Positions 1-8,189 of a stretch of DNA of 49,042 nucleotides are shown piece after piece (within the stretch, counting starts at the first letter, position 1; each line of letters starts with the position of its first letter). A program made the translations under genes and the position numbers. Source of the stretch: Noviherbaspirillum pedocola (GTDB lineage Bacteria; Pseudomonadota; Gammaproteobacteria; Burkholderiales; Burkholderiaceae_D); assembly GCF_016632335.1 (NCBI RefSeq), contig NZ_JAEPBG010000027.1, positions 1 to 49,042 on the forward strand, in the 5' to 3' direction. Below the pieces are notes generated by a model, which saw nothing but the letters and a program-made list of their open reading frames with translations, was not told the DNA's origin and made no database searches.

Positions 1-56
1 TGTTCCCATAATTCATCCGGCAAGCGCCATCCGTCGTCCTGCTTGACCATGCCCAT
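1..56 (-). CDS. IS5-type transposase, N-terminal fragment (runs off the window)
   Basis: Read on the minus strand from base 56, the codons give MGMVKQDDGWRLPDELWE and then leave the window. A DDGWR-(I/L)-PDELWE opening is typical of IS5-family transposases with a DUF4096-like N-terminal domain. A GGAGGA ribosome-binding site lies 5-6 bases upstream of the ATG at 56; a second in-frame ATG is at 50. The catalytic DDE region is not visible. The identification rests on about 18 residues plus the context of a truncated neighbouring gene. Confidence 0.6.
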   Translation of the reverse strand, partial: MGMVKQDDGWRLPDELWE

Positions 57-122
57 GATGTCCTCCATCAAAAACACTGGCTTGGACAAGCATTACTTCA
101 ATTCTTATCCCTACTGGAATAG
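1..122 (-). mobile_element. Partial insertion sequence (IS5-family type), 5' end only
   Basis: The left edge holds the start of a transposase gene read leftwards, preceded by about 60 AT-richer bases that do not belong to the kinase gene on the right. Kinase homology begins abruptly near base 122, so the IS end should lie at roughly 100-122. I could not define the terminal inverted repeat or target duplication, because the other end of the element lies outside the window. Family assignment rests only on the transposase N-terminus. Confidence 0.6.
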
Positions 123-1071
123 GCTCTTAGTAGATGATCTGCTGGACGTCTCTCGTGTTACCCGTGGCTTGGTCACGCTTGAGAAGACAAAGCTGGATGC
201 AAAACGAATCTTTCCTGATGCAGTCGAGCAAGTGCGACCGCTGATTGAAGCGCGCCGTCATCGACTCATAGTGCATACGCCGCCCGATTCGGCGTTCGTG
301 CTCGGGGATATCAAGCGTCTTGTCCAGGTAGTTACCAATCTGCTGACCAATGCAGCGAAATTCACGCCGGAAGGCGGAGAAATCGTCCTGAGCATGGAAG
401 TGGATCGCGGCCACATCAGGATTGCTGTCTCCGACAACGGCGTCGGCATGACGCCGGAATTCCAGGCGAGGGCATTTGAGCTATTTGCCCAGGCAGCCCG
501 GACGTCCGACCGGTCGCAAGGTGGCCTGGGCATTGGGCTGGCACTAGTAAAAAGCTTGATGGAGCTGCATGGGGGAGGCGTCACGGTGCACAGCGACGGG
601 GTTGGGAAGGGATGCCAGTTCGTGGTGTGCCTGCCCCACATAGCTGAGAAAGAGTTTTCTGCGAACCATGAGCTGGAGGCCCGCAATCCGGCTCATCCGA
701 GCAAGGCGCTAAGAGTGATGGTGGTGGATGACAATGTTGACGCGGCGAAGATGCTTGCGTTGCTCATCGAAGCATTAGGTCATCAGGTAGTTGTCGAACA
801 CCATGCACTTAGAGCCCTTGAACGCGTTGCAATTGAAACCCCGGATGTGTTTCTACTGGATATCGGCTTGCCCGACATCGATGGCAATGAACTGTCGCGT
901 CGCCTCAGGATGCATCCTGAGGCAATGAAGGCGATCCTGATTGCTGTGACTGGATACGGGCACGAGAGCGACCGGGAGCGCAGCTTGACTGCGGGGTTTG
1001 ATCATCATCTTGTCAAACCAATCGATCTCACAACGTTGTCATCCATCCTTTCTAAAATCAGCCAGCTCTGA
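43..1071 (+). pseudogene. Hybrid histidine kinase/response regulator remnant, 5'-truncated by an IS
   Basis: The readable frame carries the tail of the dimerisation helix (LLVDDLLDVSRVTRG, from about base 122), then a HATPase_c domain with N box (NLLTNAAKF), G1 (DNGVGM) and G2 (GGLGIGLAL), then a C-terminal REC domain with the phospho-acceptor region LLDIGLPDIDG and the conserved VKP lysine. The sensor region and the phosphorylated H-box helix are missing. The first 27 or so codons are IS-derived. The family is known for cytoplasmic or membrane hybrid sensor kinases. Without the H-box His it cannot autophosphorylate; at most a free HATPase/REC fragment could be made. No promoter is evident. 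Confidence 0.75.
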
Positions 1072-1340
1072 AGCCAAGGGTTTGCTTTGGGTCGAAATCG
1101 CTATCTCCATATCACCAATTCAAGCCAGGAACGGCATTTACGTACCCCGGCGCATACCTTGCCGTCCCATAGCGCCACTGGCATCATCGTCACGGCTGCC
1201 CACTCCATCCGGATGCAAAGGAGGTCATCAGATCGCACTGCGTTGCAGCGCTTCAAGCCAGCATCGCACCGCTTCCGGGACACAGCGACCTTCGCGCCTT
1301 CAATACCCTCGGCAACTCCATCCTGACTGACTACGACGCC
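1072..1340 (+). other. Spacer with an in-frame open stretch before the hydratase
   Basis: There is no complete gene here. In the frame of the downstream hydratase the sequence is open from 1173, after a TAG at 1170-1172, right up to the ATG at 1341, but it has no good start codon. It may be chance or the decayed end of another gene. I see no terminator or clear promoter. Confidence 0.4.
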
Positions 1341-2126
1341 ATGAACGAAGCCTCACTACAAGCTGCAGCGAATCTCCTCCATGAACACTGGATTCGCGGC
1401 GCGCTTATCCCCGCACTGCCCGTTGATATCAGGCCCACGACACGCGAAGACGGCTACGCCATCCAGGCGCGCCTGGAGGCGCTATCACGCAGTCCGATCT
1501 ATGGATGGAAGATCGCCGCCACCAGCGCCGCCGGGCAAGCGCATATCAACGTGGACGGTCCTATAGCCGGCCGCATTCTTGCGGAACGGGTTGTCCCATG
1601 CGCAGGCGTGGTCCCGGCGGGACCTAACCATATGGCTGTGGCGGAAGTCGAATTCGCATTCCGCATGGGTCGTGACCTTGAACCGCGACCGCAAGCCTTC
1701 TCGGTTGAAGAGGTCCTTGCCGCCGTCGACACGCTGCATGTCGCCATCGAGATACCAGACTCCCGCTATGAAGACTTCGCGCAGGTCGGCGCGCCGCAAT
1801 TAATCGCTGATAACGCTTGCGCGCATTACTTCGTGGCCGCCGAAGCAAGCACGGCGGACTGGCGAGCGATCGACCTGGTCACGCATCGTGTCGTCGGCCG
1901 GATCGAGGGCAAGCTGGAACGGGAAGGATCCGGGGCAAATGTTCTTGACGATCCGCGTATCGCGCTCACCTGGCTGGCTAATGAACTTTCCAATCTGGGC
2001 ATCACCTTGCGCAAAGGGCAGATGGTGACTACCGGGACCTGCGTGACGCCGATGCCGATAAGCTCGGGCGATCTCGTCACGGCGGACTTCGGCCCGCTCG
2101 GTACCGCAACAGTGCGGATAGGCTGA
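1341..2126 (+). CDS. 2-keto-4-pentenoate hydratase / fumarylacetoacetate hydrolase-family protein
   Basis: 261 residues, the usual length for the MhpD/HpaH group of the FAH superfamily. These cytoplasmic enzymes are divalent-metal dependent and hydrate 2-hydroxypenta-2,4-dienoate-type products of aromatic meta-cleavage, or decarboxylate oxalocrotonate. Visible hallmarks are the N-terminal cap (EDGYAIQ), the metal-binding E-x-E segment (AEVEFAF, about residue 101) followed by EIPDSRY, and the C-terminal TGTC...GDLVTADFGPLG stretch that ends most members. No other meta-cleavage genes lie alongside, so the physiological substrate is unknown. The start at 1341 gives a complete family N-terminus, although the frame stays open upstream to 1173. 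The gene stands alone downstream of the kinase remnant. Confidence 0.85.
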   Translation: MNEASLQAAANLLHEHWIRGALIPALPVDIRPTTREDGYAIQARLEALSRSPIYGWKIAATSAAGQAHINVDGPIAGRILAERVVPCAGVVPAGPNHMAVAEVEFAFRMGRDLEPRPQAFSVEEVLAAVDTLHVAIEIPDSRYEDFAQVGAPQLIADNACAHYFVAAEASTADWRAIDLVTHRVVGRIEGKLEREGSGANVLDDPRIALTWLANELSNLGITLRKGQMVTTGTCVTPMPISSGDLVTADFGPLGTATVRIG

Positions 2127-2409
2127 GACGTCCCGCAAACATCGGACAGCCGACCGGTGCAGGCCGGTTCGCGTGCAGACAAGCCAGCGGGCGTTCGTAC
2201 CCGGATGCGTTGCTGCAGCGCGTTTTGCGTCTTTCGATATTCCGAAAGCGGCGGCGCCAGTGCTGCTGGGGACGCTGGATACAATCGAAACCCAAAATAT
2301 GCCTGCCCCAGCCCGTGATCACGCACGGCCCTCCGGTGAAACCTCGTTTGCGAGGTTCGAGCTGCGTCGGCGGCTCATCACCCCTCACCCTGTATGAGAC
2401 TCGGTAAAA

Positions 2410-2898
2410 ATGAAAATGCACAGCCTGCTCTCTTCCGCCCTAATTGGCGCCGTCGCAAGCGCGCGCTCAATGACGCCCATGGCCAGCCTTGCGGCAGCAC
2501 GACTCGTAGGCCGTCGCACGACAGGAACACTGTTTCTCCTGGATCGCCCTCTGCTCAAGTTCGCCGCGCTGGCCATGGGAGTGGGTGAGCTGTTCGGCGA
2601 CAAGATGAAAACCGCGCCCGACCGGACTGTCTTCCCCGGACTGCTGGCACGGGTAATGAGCGCCGGGATCGCCGGCGCAGCCCTGGCGCCACGTGGCGAA
2701 GAGAAAGCGGGCGCAGCGCTTGCGGCTGCGACTGCGGTGCCGCTTGCCTATTCGACGCTTGCCGTACGCAAGCGAGCCATGGCGCGCATGGGTCAGACCC
2801 GCAGCGGACTCATTGAAGACGCGCTGATCGTGGCAGCGGGCGCTGCGATCGTAGCGATGGGGACGAGAAAGACACATGGCTTCGCCGGCGCGCTTTGA
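2410..2898 (+). CDS. DUF4126-like small membrane protein
   Basis: 162 residues, rich in Ala and Gly, with hydrophobic stretches near residues 1-25, 50-62, 78-92, 98-113 and 135-150. The pattern MTPMASLAA ... GELFGDKM ... PDRT ... PGLLARVMSAGIAGAAL resembles DUF4126 inner-membrane proteins, whose function is not established. Two ATGs (2410 and 2416) are possible starts. No clear Shine-Dalgarno was seen. It is monocistronic and convergent with acnB, with the acnB terminator lying between them. Assigned by motif memory rather than by alignment. Confidence 0.6.
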   Translation: MKMHSLLSSALIGAVASARSMTPMASLAAARLVGRRTTGTLFLLDRPLLKFAALAMGVGELFGDKMKTAPDRTVFPGLLARVMSAGIAGAALAPRGEEKAGAALAAATAVPLAYSTLAVRKRAMARMGQTRSGLIEDALIVAAGAAIVAMGTRKTHGFAGAL

Positions 2899-3114
2899 TG
2901 CGCGCGCCACACGGCTTGCTCAAGCGGGTGCGAACAAGCGCCTGACCCCGGTATACGACTGCGCGGGAGCTCGACTCCGCCTGTCCGAATTCAAACAGGT
3001 CGGAGCCCACGTCCGTTCCCGTCGCAGCGCCCCGTGTACGCATTGAAAAACTGGCCGTTTCGCGTTACGCCCGCAGCCGCCGGGCGCCCTCTTCCACGCC
3101 TGCCGTCGCCCATG
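2899..3114. other. Intergenic stretch between the DUF4126-like gene and the acnB terminator
   Basis: I found no supported gene here. The short open frames are shadows with poor composition. Confidence 0.4.
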
Positions 3115-3148
3115 AAAAAGCCCGCTCCGTATGCATCGGAGCGGGCTT
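3115..3148 (-). terminator. Rho-independent terminator of acnB
   Basis: A perfect 11-bp stem (AAGCCCGCTCCG type) with a 7-base loop is followed, on the minus strand, by five T residues. It lies about 130 bases downstream of the acnB stop codon. It is also downstream of the DUF4126-like gene on the plus strand, but the T-run is best on the minus side. Confidence 0.85.
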
Positions 3149-3281
3149 GAGCCGTCGCTGATCGGGATTGGCGTTGCGAAGACGCAGGTCGGGGACAAAG
3201 TCTACTCGAAGCGCCGCGCCCTGCATTCCCGGCCGGGAAACGGAACCGCGGAATACACTTCCGCCGTCCCATCCTGCCGCA

Positions 3282-5867
3282 TCAGACCTGCACGCTATCC
3301 GCCACTTCGCGGAATTCCTCGATCTGGTCGAAGTTCATGTAGCGGTAGATCTTGTCGGCGTTCTTGTCGATCACGCCGATGTTGGCCATGTACTCTTCCT
3401 TCGTCGGGATGCGGCCCAGCGTCGAGCACACCGCTGCCAGTTCGGCCGATCCGAGGTAGACGCGGGTCTCCAGACCCAGACGGTTCGGGAAGTTGCGCGT
3501 CGAGGTCGACATCACGGTGGCGCCCTTGCGCACCTGCGCCTGGTTGCCCATGCACAGCGAGCAGCCCGGCATTTCCATGCGCGCGCCGGTACGCCCCAGC
3601 GTGCCGTAATGGCCTTCGGCGGTCAGCACCTGCTGGTCCATCTTGGTCGGCGGCGCCACCCACAGGCGCACCGGGATATCGGTCTTGCCTTCGAGCAGCT
3701 TGGATGCGGCGCGGAAGTGACCGATGTTGGTCATGCAGGAACCGACGAACACTTCATCGATCTTGTCGCCGGCGACTTCGGACAAGGTCTTCACATCGTC
3801 CGGGTCGTTCGGGCAGGCCACGATGGGCTCATGGATGTCGGCCAGGTCGATTTCGATGACGGCGGCGTAGTCGGCATCCGCGTCCGGTGACAGCAGTTCC
3901 GGCTTGGCCAGCCAGGCTTCCATTGCCCGGATGCGGCGCTCCAGCGTGCGCTTGTCCTGGTAGTTGTTGGCGATCATCCACTTCATCAGCGTGATGTTCG
4001 AGGTCATGTATTCGGCGATCGGCTCCTTGTCCAGATGCACCGTGCAGCCGGCGGCCGAGCGCTCGGCCGAGGCGTCGGACAGCTCGAATGCCTGCTCGAC
4101 CTTCAGCTTCGGCAGACCTTCGATTTCCAGGATGCGGCCGGAGAAGATGTTCTTCTTGCCCTTCTTCTCCACGGTCAGCAGACCCTGGCGGATCGCATAT
4201 AGCGGAATTGCATTGACCAGGTCGCGCAGCGTCACGCCGGGCTGCATCTCGCCCTTGAAGCGCACCAGCACCGATTCCGGCATGTCCAGCGGCATCACGC
4301 CGGTGGCGGCGGCAAAGGCCACCAGGCCCGAGCCGGCCGGGAAGGAAATGCCGATCGGGAAGCGGGTATGCGAGTCGCCGCCGGTGCCGACGGTATCCGG
4401 CAGCAGCAGGCGGTTCAGCCACGAGTGGATCACGCCGTCGCCCGGACGCAGCGCGACGCCGCCGCGGTTCTCGATGAAGTTCGGCAGCTCGTGGTGCATC
4501 TTCACGTCCACGACCTTCGGGTACGCCGCGGTGTGGCAGAAGGATTGCATCACCAGGTCGGCCGAGAAGCCGAGGCAGGCCAGGTCCTTCAACTCATCGC
4601 GGGTCATCGGGCCGGTGGTGTCCTGCGAGCCGACGGTGGTCATCTTCGGTTCGCAATAGGTACCGGGGCGGATGCCATGGCCTTCCGGCAGACCGCAGGC
4701 GCGGCCGACCATCTTCTGCGCCAGCGAAAAGCCGCGGCCGGAATCGACCGGGTTCTGCGGCAGGCGGAACAGCGTCGACGGGGCCAGGCCCAGCGCTTCA
4801 CGCGCCTTCGCGGTCAGACCGCGGCCAATGATCAGCGGAATGCGGCCGCCGGCGCGCACTTCGTCGAACAGCACATCGGACTTGACCTTGAATTCGGCGA
4901 TCGTCTCGCCGTTCTTCAGCGCACGGCCTTCATACGGACGCAGTTCGATCACGTCGCCCATATCCATCTTCGACACGTCGAGCTCGATCGGCAGCGCGCC
5001 GGCATCTTCCATGGTGTTGTAGAAGATCGGAGCGATCTTGGTGCCCAGGCACACGCCGCCGAAGCGCTTGTTCGGGATGAACGGGATGTCTTCGCCGGTG
5101 AACCACAGCACCGAGTTGGTGGCGGACTTGCGCGAGGAACCGGTGCCGACCACGTCGCCGACGTAGGCGACCAGGTTGCCCTTGGCCTTCAGCGCTTCGA
5201 TCTGACGGATCGGGCCGATCTTGCCCGGCTCGTCCGGATTGATGCCCGGGCGCGCGTTCTTCAGCATCGCCAGCGCATGCATCGGGATGTCCGGGCGGGT
5301 GGTGGCGTCCGGCGCCGGCGACAGGTCGTCGGTATTGGTTTCGCCCGAGACCTTGAACACGGTCAGGGTCAGGCTTTCCGGCACGGCCGGGCGCGAGGTG
5401 AACCATTCGGCATCGGCCCAGGATTGCAGCACCGATTTCGCATTCGCGCTGCCTTTATCCGCCCTGTCCTTCACATCGTGGAAGTAGTCGAACATTAACA
5501 GCGTCTTCTTCAGGCCTTCGGCTGCGACCGCGCCGACGGTTTCGTCGTCCAGCAGATCGATCATGGGCTTGATGTTGAAGCCGCCGAGCATGGTGCCCAG
5601 CAATTTGGTCGCCAGTTCGCGCGAAATCAGCGGGCTGGAATCGGTGCCCTTGGCGACCTTCTCCAGGAAGGCGGCCTTGACCTTGGCGGCGTCGTCCACG
5701 CCGGCGGGCACACGGTTGGTGATCAGGTCGACGAGGAATTGCTCTTCGCCGGCCGGGGGATTCTTCAGGAGTTCAACCAGATCCTTGGTCTGGGCCGCGG
5801 AAAGCGGCAGCGGGGGAATGCCGAGGGACGCGCGTTCAGCGACGTGGTTGCGGTACGCAGCAAGCAT
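3282..5867 (-). CDS. acnB: Bifunctional aconitate hydratase 2 / 2-methylisocitrate dehydratase AcnB
   Basis: 861 residues, close to the 865 of Escherichia coli AcnB. The enzyme isomerises citrate to isocitrate through cis-aconitate in the TCA cycle and can dehydrate 2-methylisocitrate. Domain order is AcnB-specific: N-terminal HEAT-like helical domain (about 1-160), swivel domain (about 165-370), then the catalytic Fe-S domains. The three 4Fe-4S ligands are recognisable as GSCMTNIGH and the CSLCMGNQ pair near the C-terminus. The start ATG at 5867 gives the standard N-terminus. It is a single-gene unit with its own terminator and a palindromic operator overlapping the promoter. No sign of damage. 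Confidence 0.97.
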   Translation of the reverse strand: MLAAYRNHVAERASLGIPPLPLSAAQTKDLVELLKNPPAGEEQFLVDLITNRVPAGVDDAAKVKAAFLEKVAKGTDSSPLISRELATKLLGTMLGGFNIKPMIDLLDDETVGAVAAEGLKKTLLMFDYFHDVKDRADKGSANAKSVLQSWADAEWFTSRPAVPESLTLTVFKVSGETNTDDLSPAPDATTRPDIPMHALAMLKNARPGINPDEPGKIGPIRQIEALKAKGNLVAYVGDVVGTGSSRKSATNSVLWFTGEDIPFIPNKRFGGVCLGTKIAPIFYNTMEDAGALPIELDVSKMDMGDVIELRPYEGRALKNGETIAEFKVKSDVLFDEVRAGGRIPLIIGRGLTAKAREALGLAPSTLFRLPQNPVDSGRGFSLAQKMVGRACGLPEGHGIRPGTYCEPKMTTVGSQDTTGPMTRDELKDLACLGFSADLVMQSFCHTAAYPKVVDVKMHHELPNFIENRGGVALRPGDGVIHSWLNRLLLPDTVGTGGDSHTRFPIGISFPAGSGLVAFAAATGVMPLDMPESVLVRFKGEMQPGVTLRDLVNAIPLYAIRQGLLTVEKKGKKNIFSGRILEIEGLPKLKVEQAFELSDASAERSAAGCTVHLDKEPIAEYMTSNITLMKWMIANNYQDKRTLERRIRAMEAWLAKPELLSPDADADYAAVIEIDLADIHEPIVACPNDPDDVKTLSEVAGDKIDEVFVGSCMTNIGHFRAASKLLEGKTDIPVRLWVAPPTKMDQQVLTAEGHYGTLGRTGARMEMPGCSLCMGNQAQVRKGATVMSTSTRNFPNRLGLETRVYLGSAELAAVCSTLGRIPTKEEYMANIGVIDKNADKIYRYMNFDQIEEFREVADSVQV

Positions 5868-5930
5868 GGAGGGCTCTTTGTTGAAGGTTGGAAAAGGCCG
5901 GGCGCGGGTCCCGGATGTTGCGAAGCCGGT

Positions 5931-5966
5931 ATTGTACTACAACAAGTCTTATATAAGACATAAGAC
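5931..5966 (-). promoter_or_regulatory. acnB promoter with 14-bp palindromic operator
   Basis: A perfect palindrome GTCTTATATAAGAC occupies 5946-5959, with a further half-site TAAGAC at 5961-5966. On the minus strand a good -10 box TACAAT (5931-5936) lies just downstream, so the palindrome covers the expected -35 region, as for a repressor site. TCTTATATAAGA-like sites are, to my knowledge, associated in Burkholderiales with a GntR-family regulator of TCA-cycle genes. The regulator itself is not in this window. Confidence 0.65.
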
Positions 5967-6027
5967 CACACGAAAAGCTCGGTTTTTATGCGAATGAACA
6001 GCGGCAGGCTCGTGCATCTCTTCATAA

Positions 6028-6150
6028 AGCCTGGCGCAGCGTTCGGCGTCGCCGGCCACGGAAACCGAGGCGCTGATCGACGACTCGGTGCGCAGGGTGA
6101 AGGACCTGGTGCTGGAAATCAGGGCGGAAGGCGCTTGGGAAGAATTCTGA
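6028..6150 (+). pseudogene. Possible remnant of a gene 3' end
   Basis: After a TAA at 6025 a frame of 40 codons ends at TGA 6148-6150 and encodes a charged, helical-looking tail ending LVLEIRAEGAWEEF. It has convincing codon use but no start codon, and nothing upstream continues it. It may be the stub of a deleted gene next to acnB. I cannot assign a family, and it may be chance. Confidence 0.25.
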
Positions 6151-6159
6151 AATCCGTTT

Positions 6160-6231
6160 CAGGCAGGCGTCAACGCTTCGTCCGCGCGGTCTGCCGCGCG
6201 GAAAACCACCGTTTCAGATGACGCCCGCCTG
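6160..6231. repeat. Nested inverted repeat
   Basis: The outer arms 6160-6171 and 6220-6231 match at 11 of 12 positions. Inside, two copies of the self-complementary CCGCGCGG (6182-6189 and 6194-6201) can form an 8-bp hairpin. There is no T-run, so a classical terminator is not supported. It could be a structured repeat or a rho-dependent stop for a lost gene. Confidence 0.45.
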
Positions 6232-6411
6232 TCGCCGCTTTGGTTTCCGGCAATGGACCGAGCACATTTGCCGGGCGCGCATCGAAAGGCGAAAACGCTT
6301 TGCCGGGAATCCGGCATATCGTGGTCCCGGCGCTGTTCCGCGGCCGTGATATCGCGGGGAACCTGCCCTTGCACGTGGGTCTAACGACCAACACGTCGCA
6401 AGGAGAATCCC

Positions 6412-6666
6412 ATGAGCAAACTCGATACCGAAGAACGCAAGGACCTGCCGAAACGGGAGTTCGCCTTCCCCAAACAGCAGAAGGAGCCGCTCGAAGATGC
6501 CAGCCATGTGCGCAACGCCATCGCCCGCTTCAACCAGGTGCAGGGTGTGACCGACAGCGAGCGCGACGAGGCGTGGGCGCGCATCCGCGCAGCGGCGCGC
6601 AAATTCGACGTGGAGATGAGCGAGGGGGACTGGCGCGAGATCAAGGGGGGCGGGAAAGGACACTAG
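6412..6666 (+). CDS. Small conserved protein, DUF6582-like
   Basis: 84 residues, highly charged and soluble, with no signal peptide. It begins with the segment KLDTEERKDLPKREFAFP, followed by a helical part (HVRNAIARFNQV...DEAWARIRAAARKFDVEM) and a Gly-rich tail. This 'DLP...FAFP...HARNA' layout matches small DUF6582-type proteins, sometimes seen in phage-related settings; the function is unknown. The Shine-Dalgarno AAGGAG lies upstream with good spacing. It stands alone, convergent with the two lipoprotein genes. Family name given from memory, with moderate certainty. Confidence 0.65.
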   Translation: MSKLDTEERKDLPKREFAFPKQQKEPLEDASHVRNAIARFNQVQGVTDSERDEAWARIRAAARKFDVEMSEGDWREIKGGGKGH

Positions 6667-6721
6667 GGCGAATACGTTCCAGCCCGAAGGATCCGGCCGT
6701 TGCGCTCGCGGCATCGACCTC

Positions 6722-7222
6722 TCACTGCAGCGAACCCCAGCGTTCCACCGCCGGCTCGGCCACTGCCCACTTCCAGCGCTGTTCATGGCGGCATACCTGC
6801 GCGGTAAACCAGGCATGTGCCGTCGCTTGCGCAGGCGCAGCCGCATCGCGCTCATCCACGGTGAACATCACTTCCTTGCACTGCGCCAGCGGCGTATCGA
6901 TCACGCGGGTGATCTGCATACTGCCCTGGTTATTGGCATAGGGAATCGCATGCCGGATGCGCCACGGCCGGATCTCGCCGGGCTCCATGTCGCCGGCCAG
7001 CCTGGCGATCGCATCCTGCTCATCCTGATGCAGGGAGCGCAGCAGACCCTTGATGCCGGCGTCGGTTGCGGCCTTCACGCTCACCGATACCGCCACGCCC
7101 ACCGCCGGATTGCTGGTGAAGGTGCCGGAAGCGATGCCAGCCGCCGCGCCCGCGATGCCGCCCAGCGCGCCGCAGCCGCCGAGCACGGGCAGCATGCAAG
7201 CGCACCACAGCAGGCGCTTCAT
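6722..7222 (-). CDS. Predicted lipoprotein, second of a tandem paralogous pair
   Basis: 166 residues from the ATG at 7220-7222. This start overlaps the stop of the upstream paralogue as ATGA, so translation is probably coupled. A short basic N-terminus, hydrophobic core and lipobox LGGC give a lipidated Cys at residue 17. A Gly/Ala-rich segment follows (GGIAGAAAGIASG), then a soluble domain ending WKWAVAEPAVERWGSLQ. The C-terminal half and the ending are nearly the same as in the neighbouring gene, so the pair arose by duplication. Function unknown; an envelope role is inferred only from the signal. A longer start at 7267 would place the signal peptide internally and is unlikely. Confidence 0.75.
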   Translation of the reverse strand: MKRLLWCACMLPVLGGCGALGGIAGAAAGIASGTFTSNPAVGVAVSVSVKAATDAGIKGLLRSLHQDEQDAIARLAGDMEPGEIRPWRIRHAIPYANNQGSMQITRVIDTPLAQCKEVMFTVDERDAAAPAQATAHAWFTAQVCRHEQRWKWAVAEPAVERWGSLQ

Positions 7223-7737
7223 TGCAATGCTCCCCATCGTTCCGTTGCCGGCTCGGCCGAGGCCCATTTCCAGCGTTCGCCATCGCGGCAGATCATGGCA
7301 ACAAAAAAGCCCTTGTCCTGCTTGGACTTCGGCGCCGGGTCCACCGAGAACACGATCTCACGGCAATCCAGCGATTGCGCGCCGACCACGCGGCTGACTG
7401 CGACCTGGCCGCGGCTGGACGGTTCGATCGGCACGGTATGACTGACCTGCCAAGCCGCCACTTGTCCCGGCGCGAGCTTGCCGGCGATCGCGGCGATCTG
7501 GTTCTGCTCTTCGGTATGCACCACGCGCTGGGCCTGCTGCACGCCAGCCTGCGCCAGGGACTGCACGCCAACGCCGATGCCGGTGGCCACGGCCGCATCC
7601 GAAGTGACGCTGGCCGCGATCGCCGCGCCGCTGACGCCGGCCGCCGCGCCGGTGCCCTGCTGCAGGAAGGAACTGCAGCCGCACAGGCTGACGGCGAGCA
7701 TGGCCAGCATGGGGCCGGAAGTTCTGTTCAATTTCAT
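7219..7737 (-). CDS. Predicted lipoprotein, first of a tandem paralogous pair
   Basis: 172 residues with a lipoprotein signal (lipobox LCGC, Cys at residue 21). A Gly/Ala-rich, possibly membrane-interacting stretch follows (AAAGVSGAAIAASV), then a domain with SHTVPIE, DCREIVFSVD and ICRDGERWKWASAEP. The same blocks occur in the downstream gene (RHAIPYA, QCKEVMFTVD, VCRHEQRWKWAVAEP), which shows paralogy directly. I do not recognise the family. The two genes form an operon with a 4-base overlap. Both mature proteins keep two Cys residues (DCRE, ICRD) that could form a disulphide; this is inference. Confidence 0.75.
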   Translation of the reverse strand: MKLNRTSGPMLAMLAVSLCGCSSFLQQGTGAAAGVSGAAIAASVTSDAAVATGIGVGVQSLAQAGVQQAQRVVHTEEQNQIAAIAGKLAPGQVAAWQVSHTVPIEPSSRGQVAVSRVVGAQSLDCREIVFSVDPAPKSKQDKGFFVAMICRDGERWKWASAEPATERWGALQ

Positions 7738-7927
7738 GGGGCCGTATCTGCGTAGCTATTGTTGGGCCGGAAATTATAGGTAGCCGACATCGCTGGAATG
7801 CCGCCCGAAGGCAACCCATGTCGATTGGCTTAAACCCGGCAGCGAGCGCGCAAGGAGTATGTGGCCGCAGCACATCCGGCAAGCGCATTCCTGCGCCATG
7901 CGCCATCGGCATCGCGTTTGATAGCTG

Positions 7928-8137
7928 TCAATCTTGCGCGCAGGACATCCTGCAAACTGGAGAGCCCGCCCCGGAGCTCCACATGTCTTTCTCGGTCGCA
8001 GCAATGGCGTTGTGCTCTTTTCCTGTCTGCGCGTCGCACAGCCGCAGCAGCCGCAAATACGCGGTCCCTGCCCGTTCCTGCCGCAGGGTAAGCATCGGCC
8101 AGCGGGAAAAGCCGCGGAGCATCGGCACTCCGACCAT
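7928..8137 (-). CDS. Possible small protein, unknown
   Basis: A 69-codon frame starting MVGVPMLRGFSRWPMLTL has coding-like third-position bias but matches nothing I know and lacks a clear ribosome-binding site. It would sit upstream of, and in the same direction as, the lipoprotein pair. The rest of the 7738-8189 gap holds no convincing feature. Confidence 0.25.
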   Translation of the reverse strand: MVGVPMLRGFSRWPMLTLRQERAGTAYLRLLRLCDAQTGKEHNAIAATEKDMWSSGAGSPVCRMSCAQD

Positions 8138-8189
8138 GGCGGCGCCACCACGCGCAATCCTGCGCTGAACTCAGCCCGATACCGTTTCC

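Noticed and set aside
4368-5498. Plus-strand 376-codon frame inside acnB
   Set aside because: Antisense to a full-length, well-conserved AcnB.
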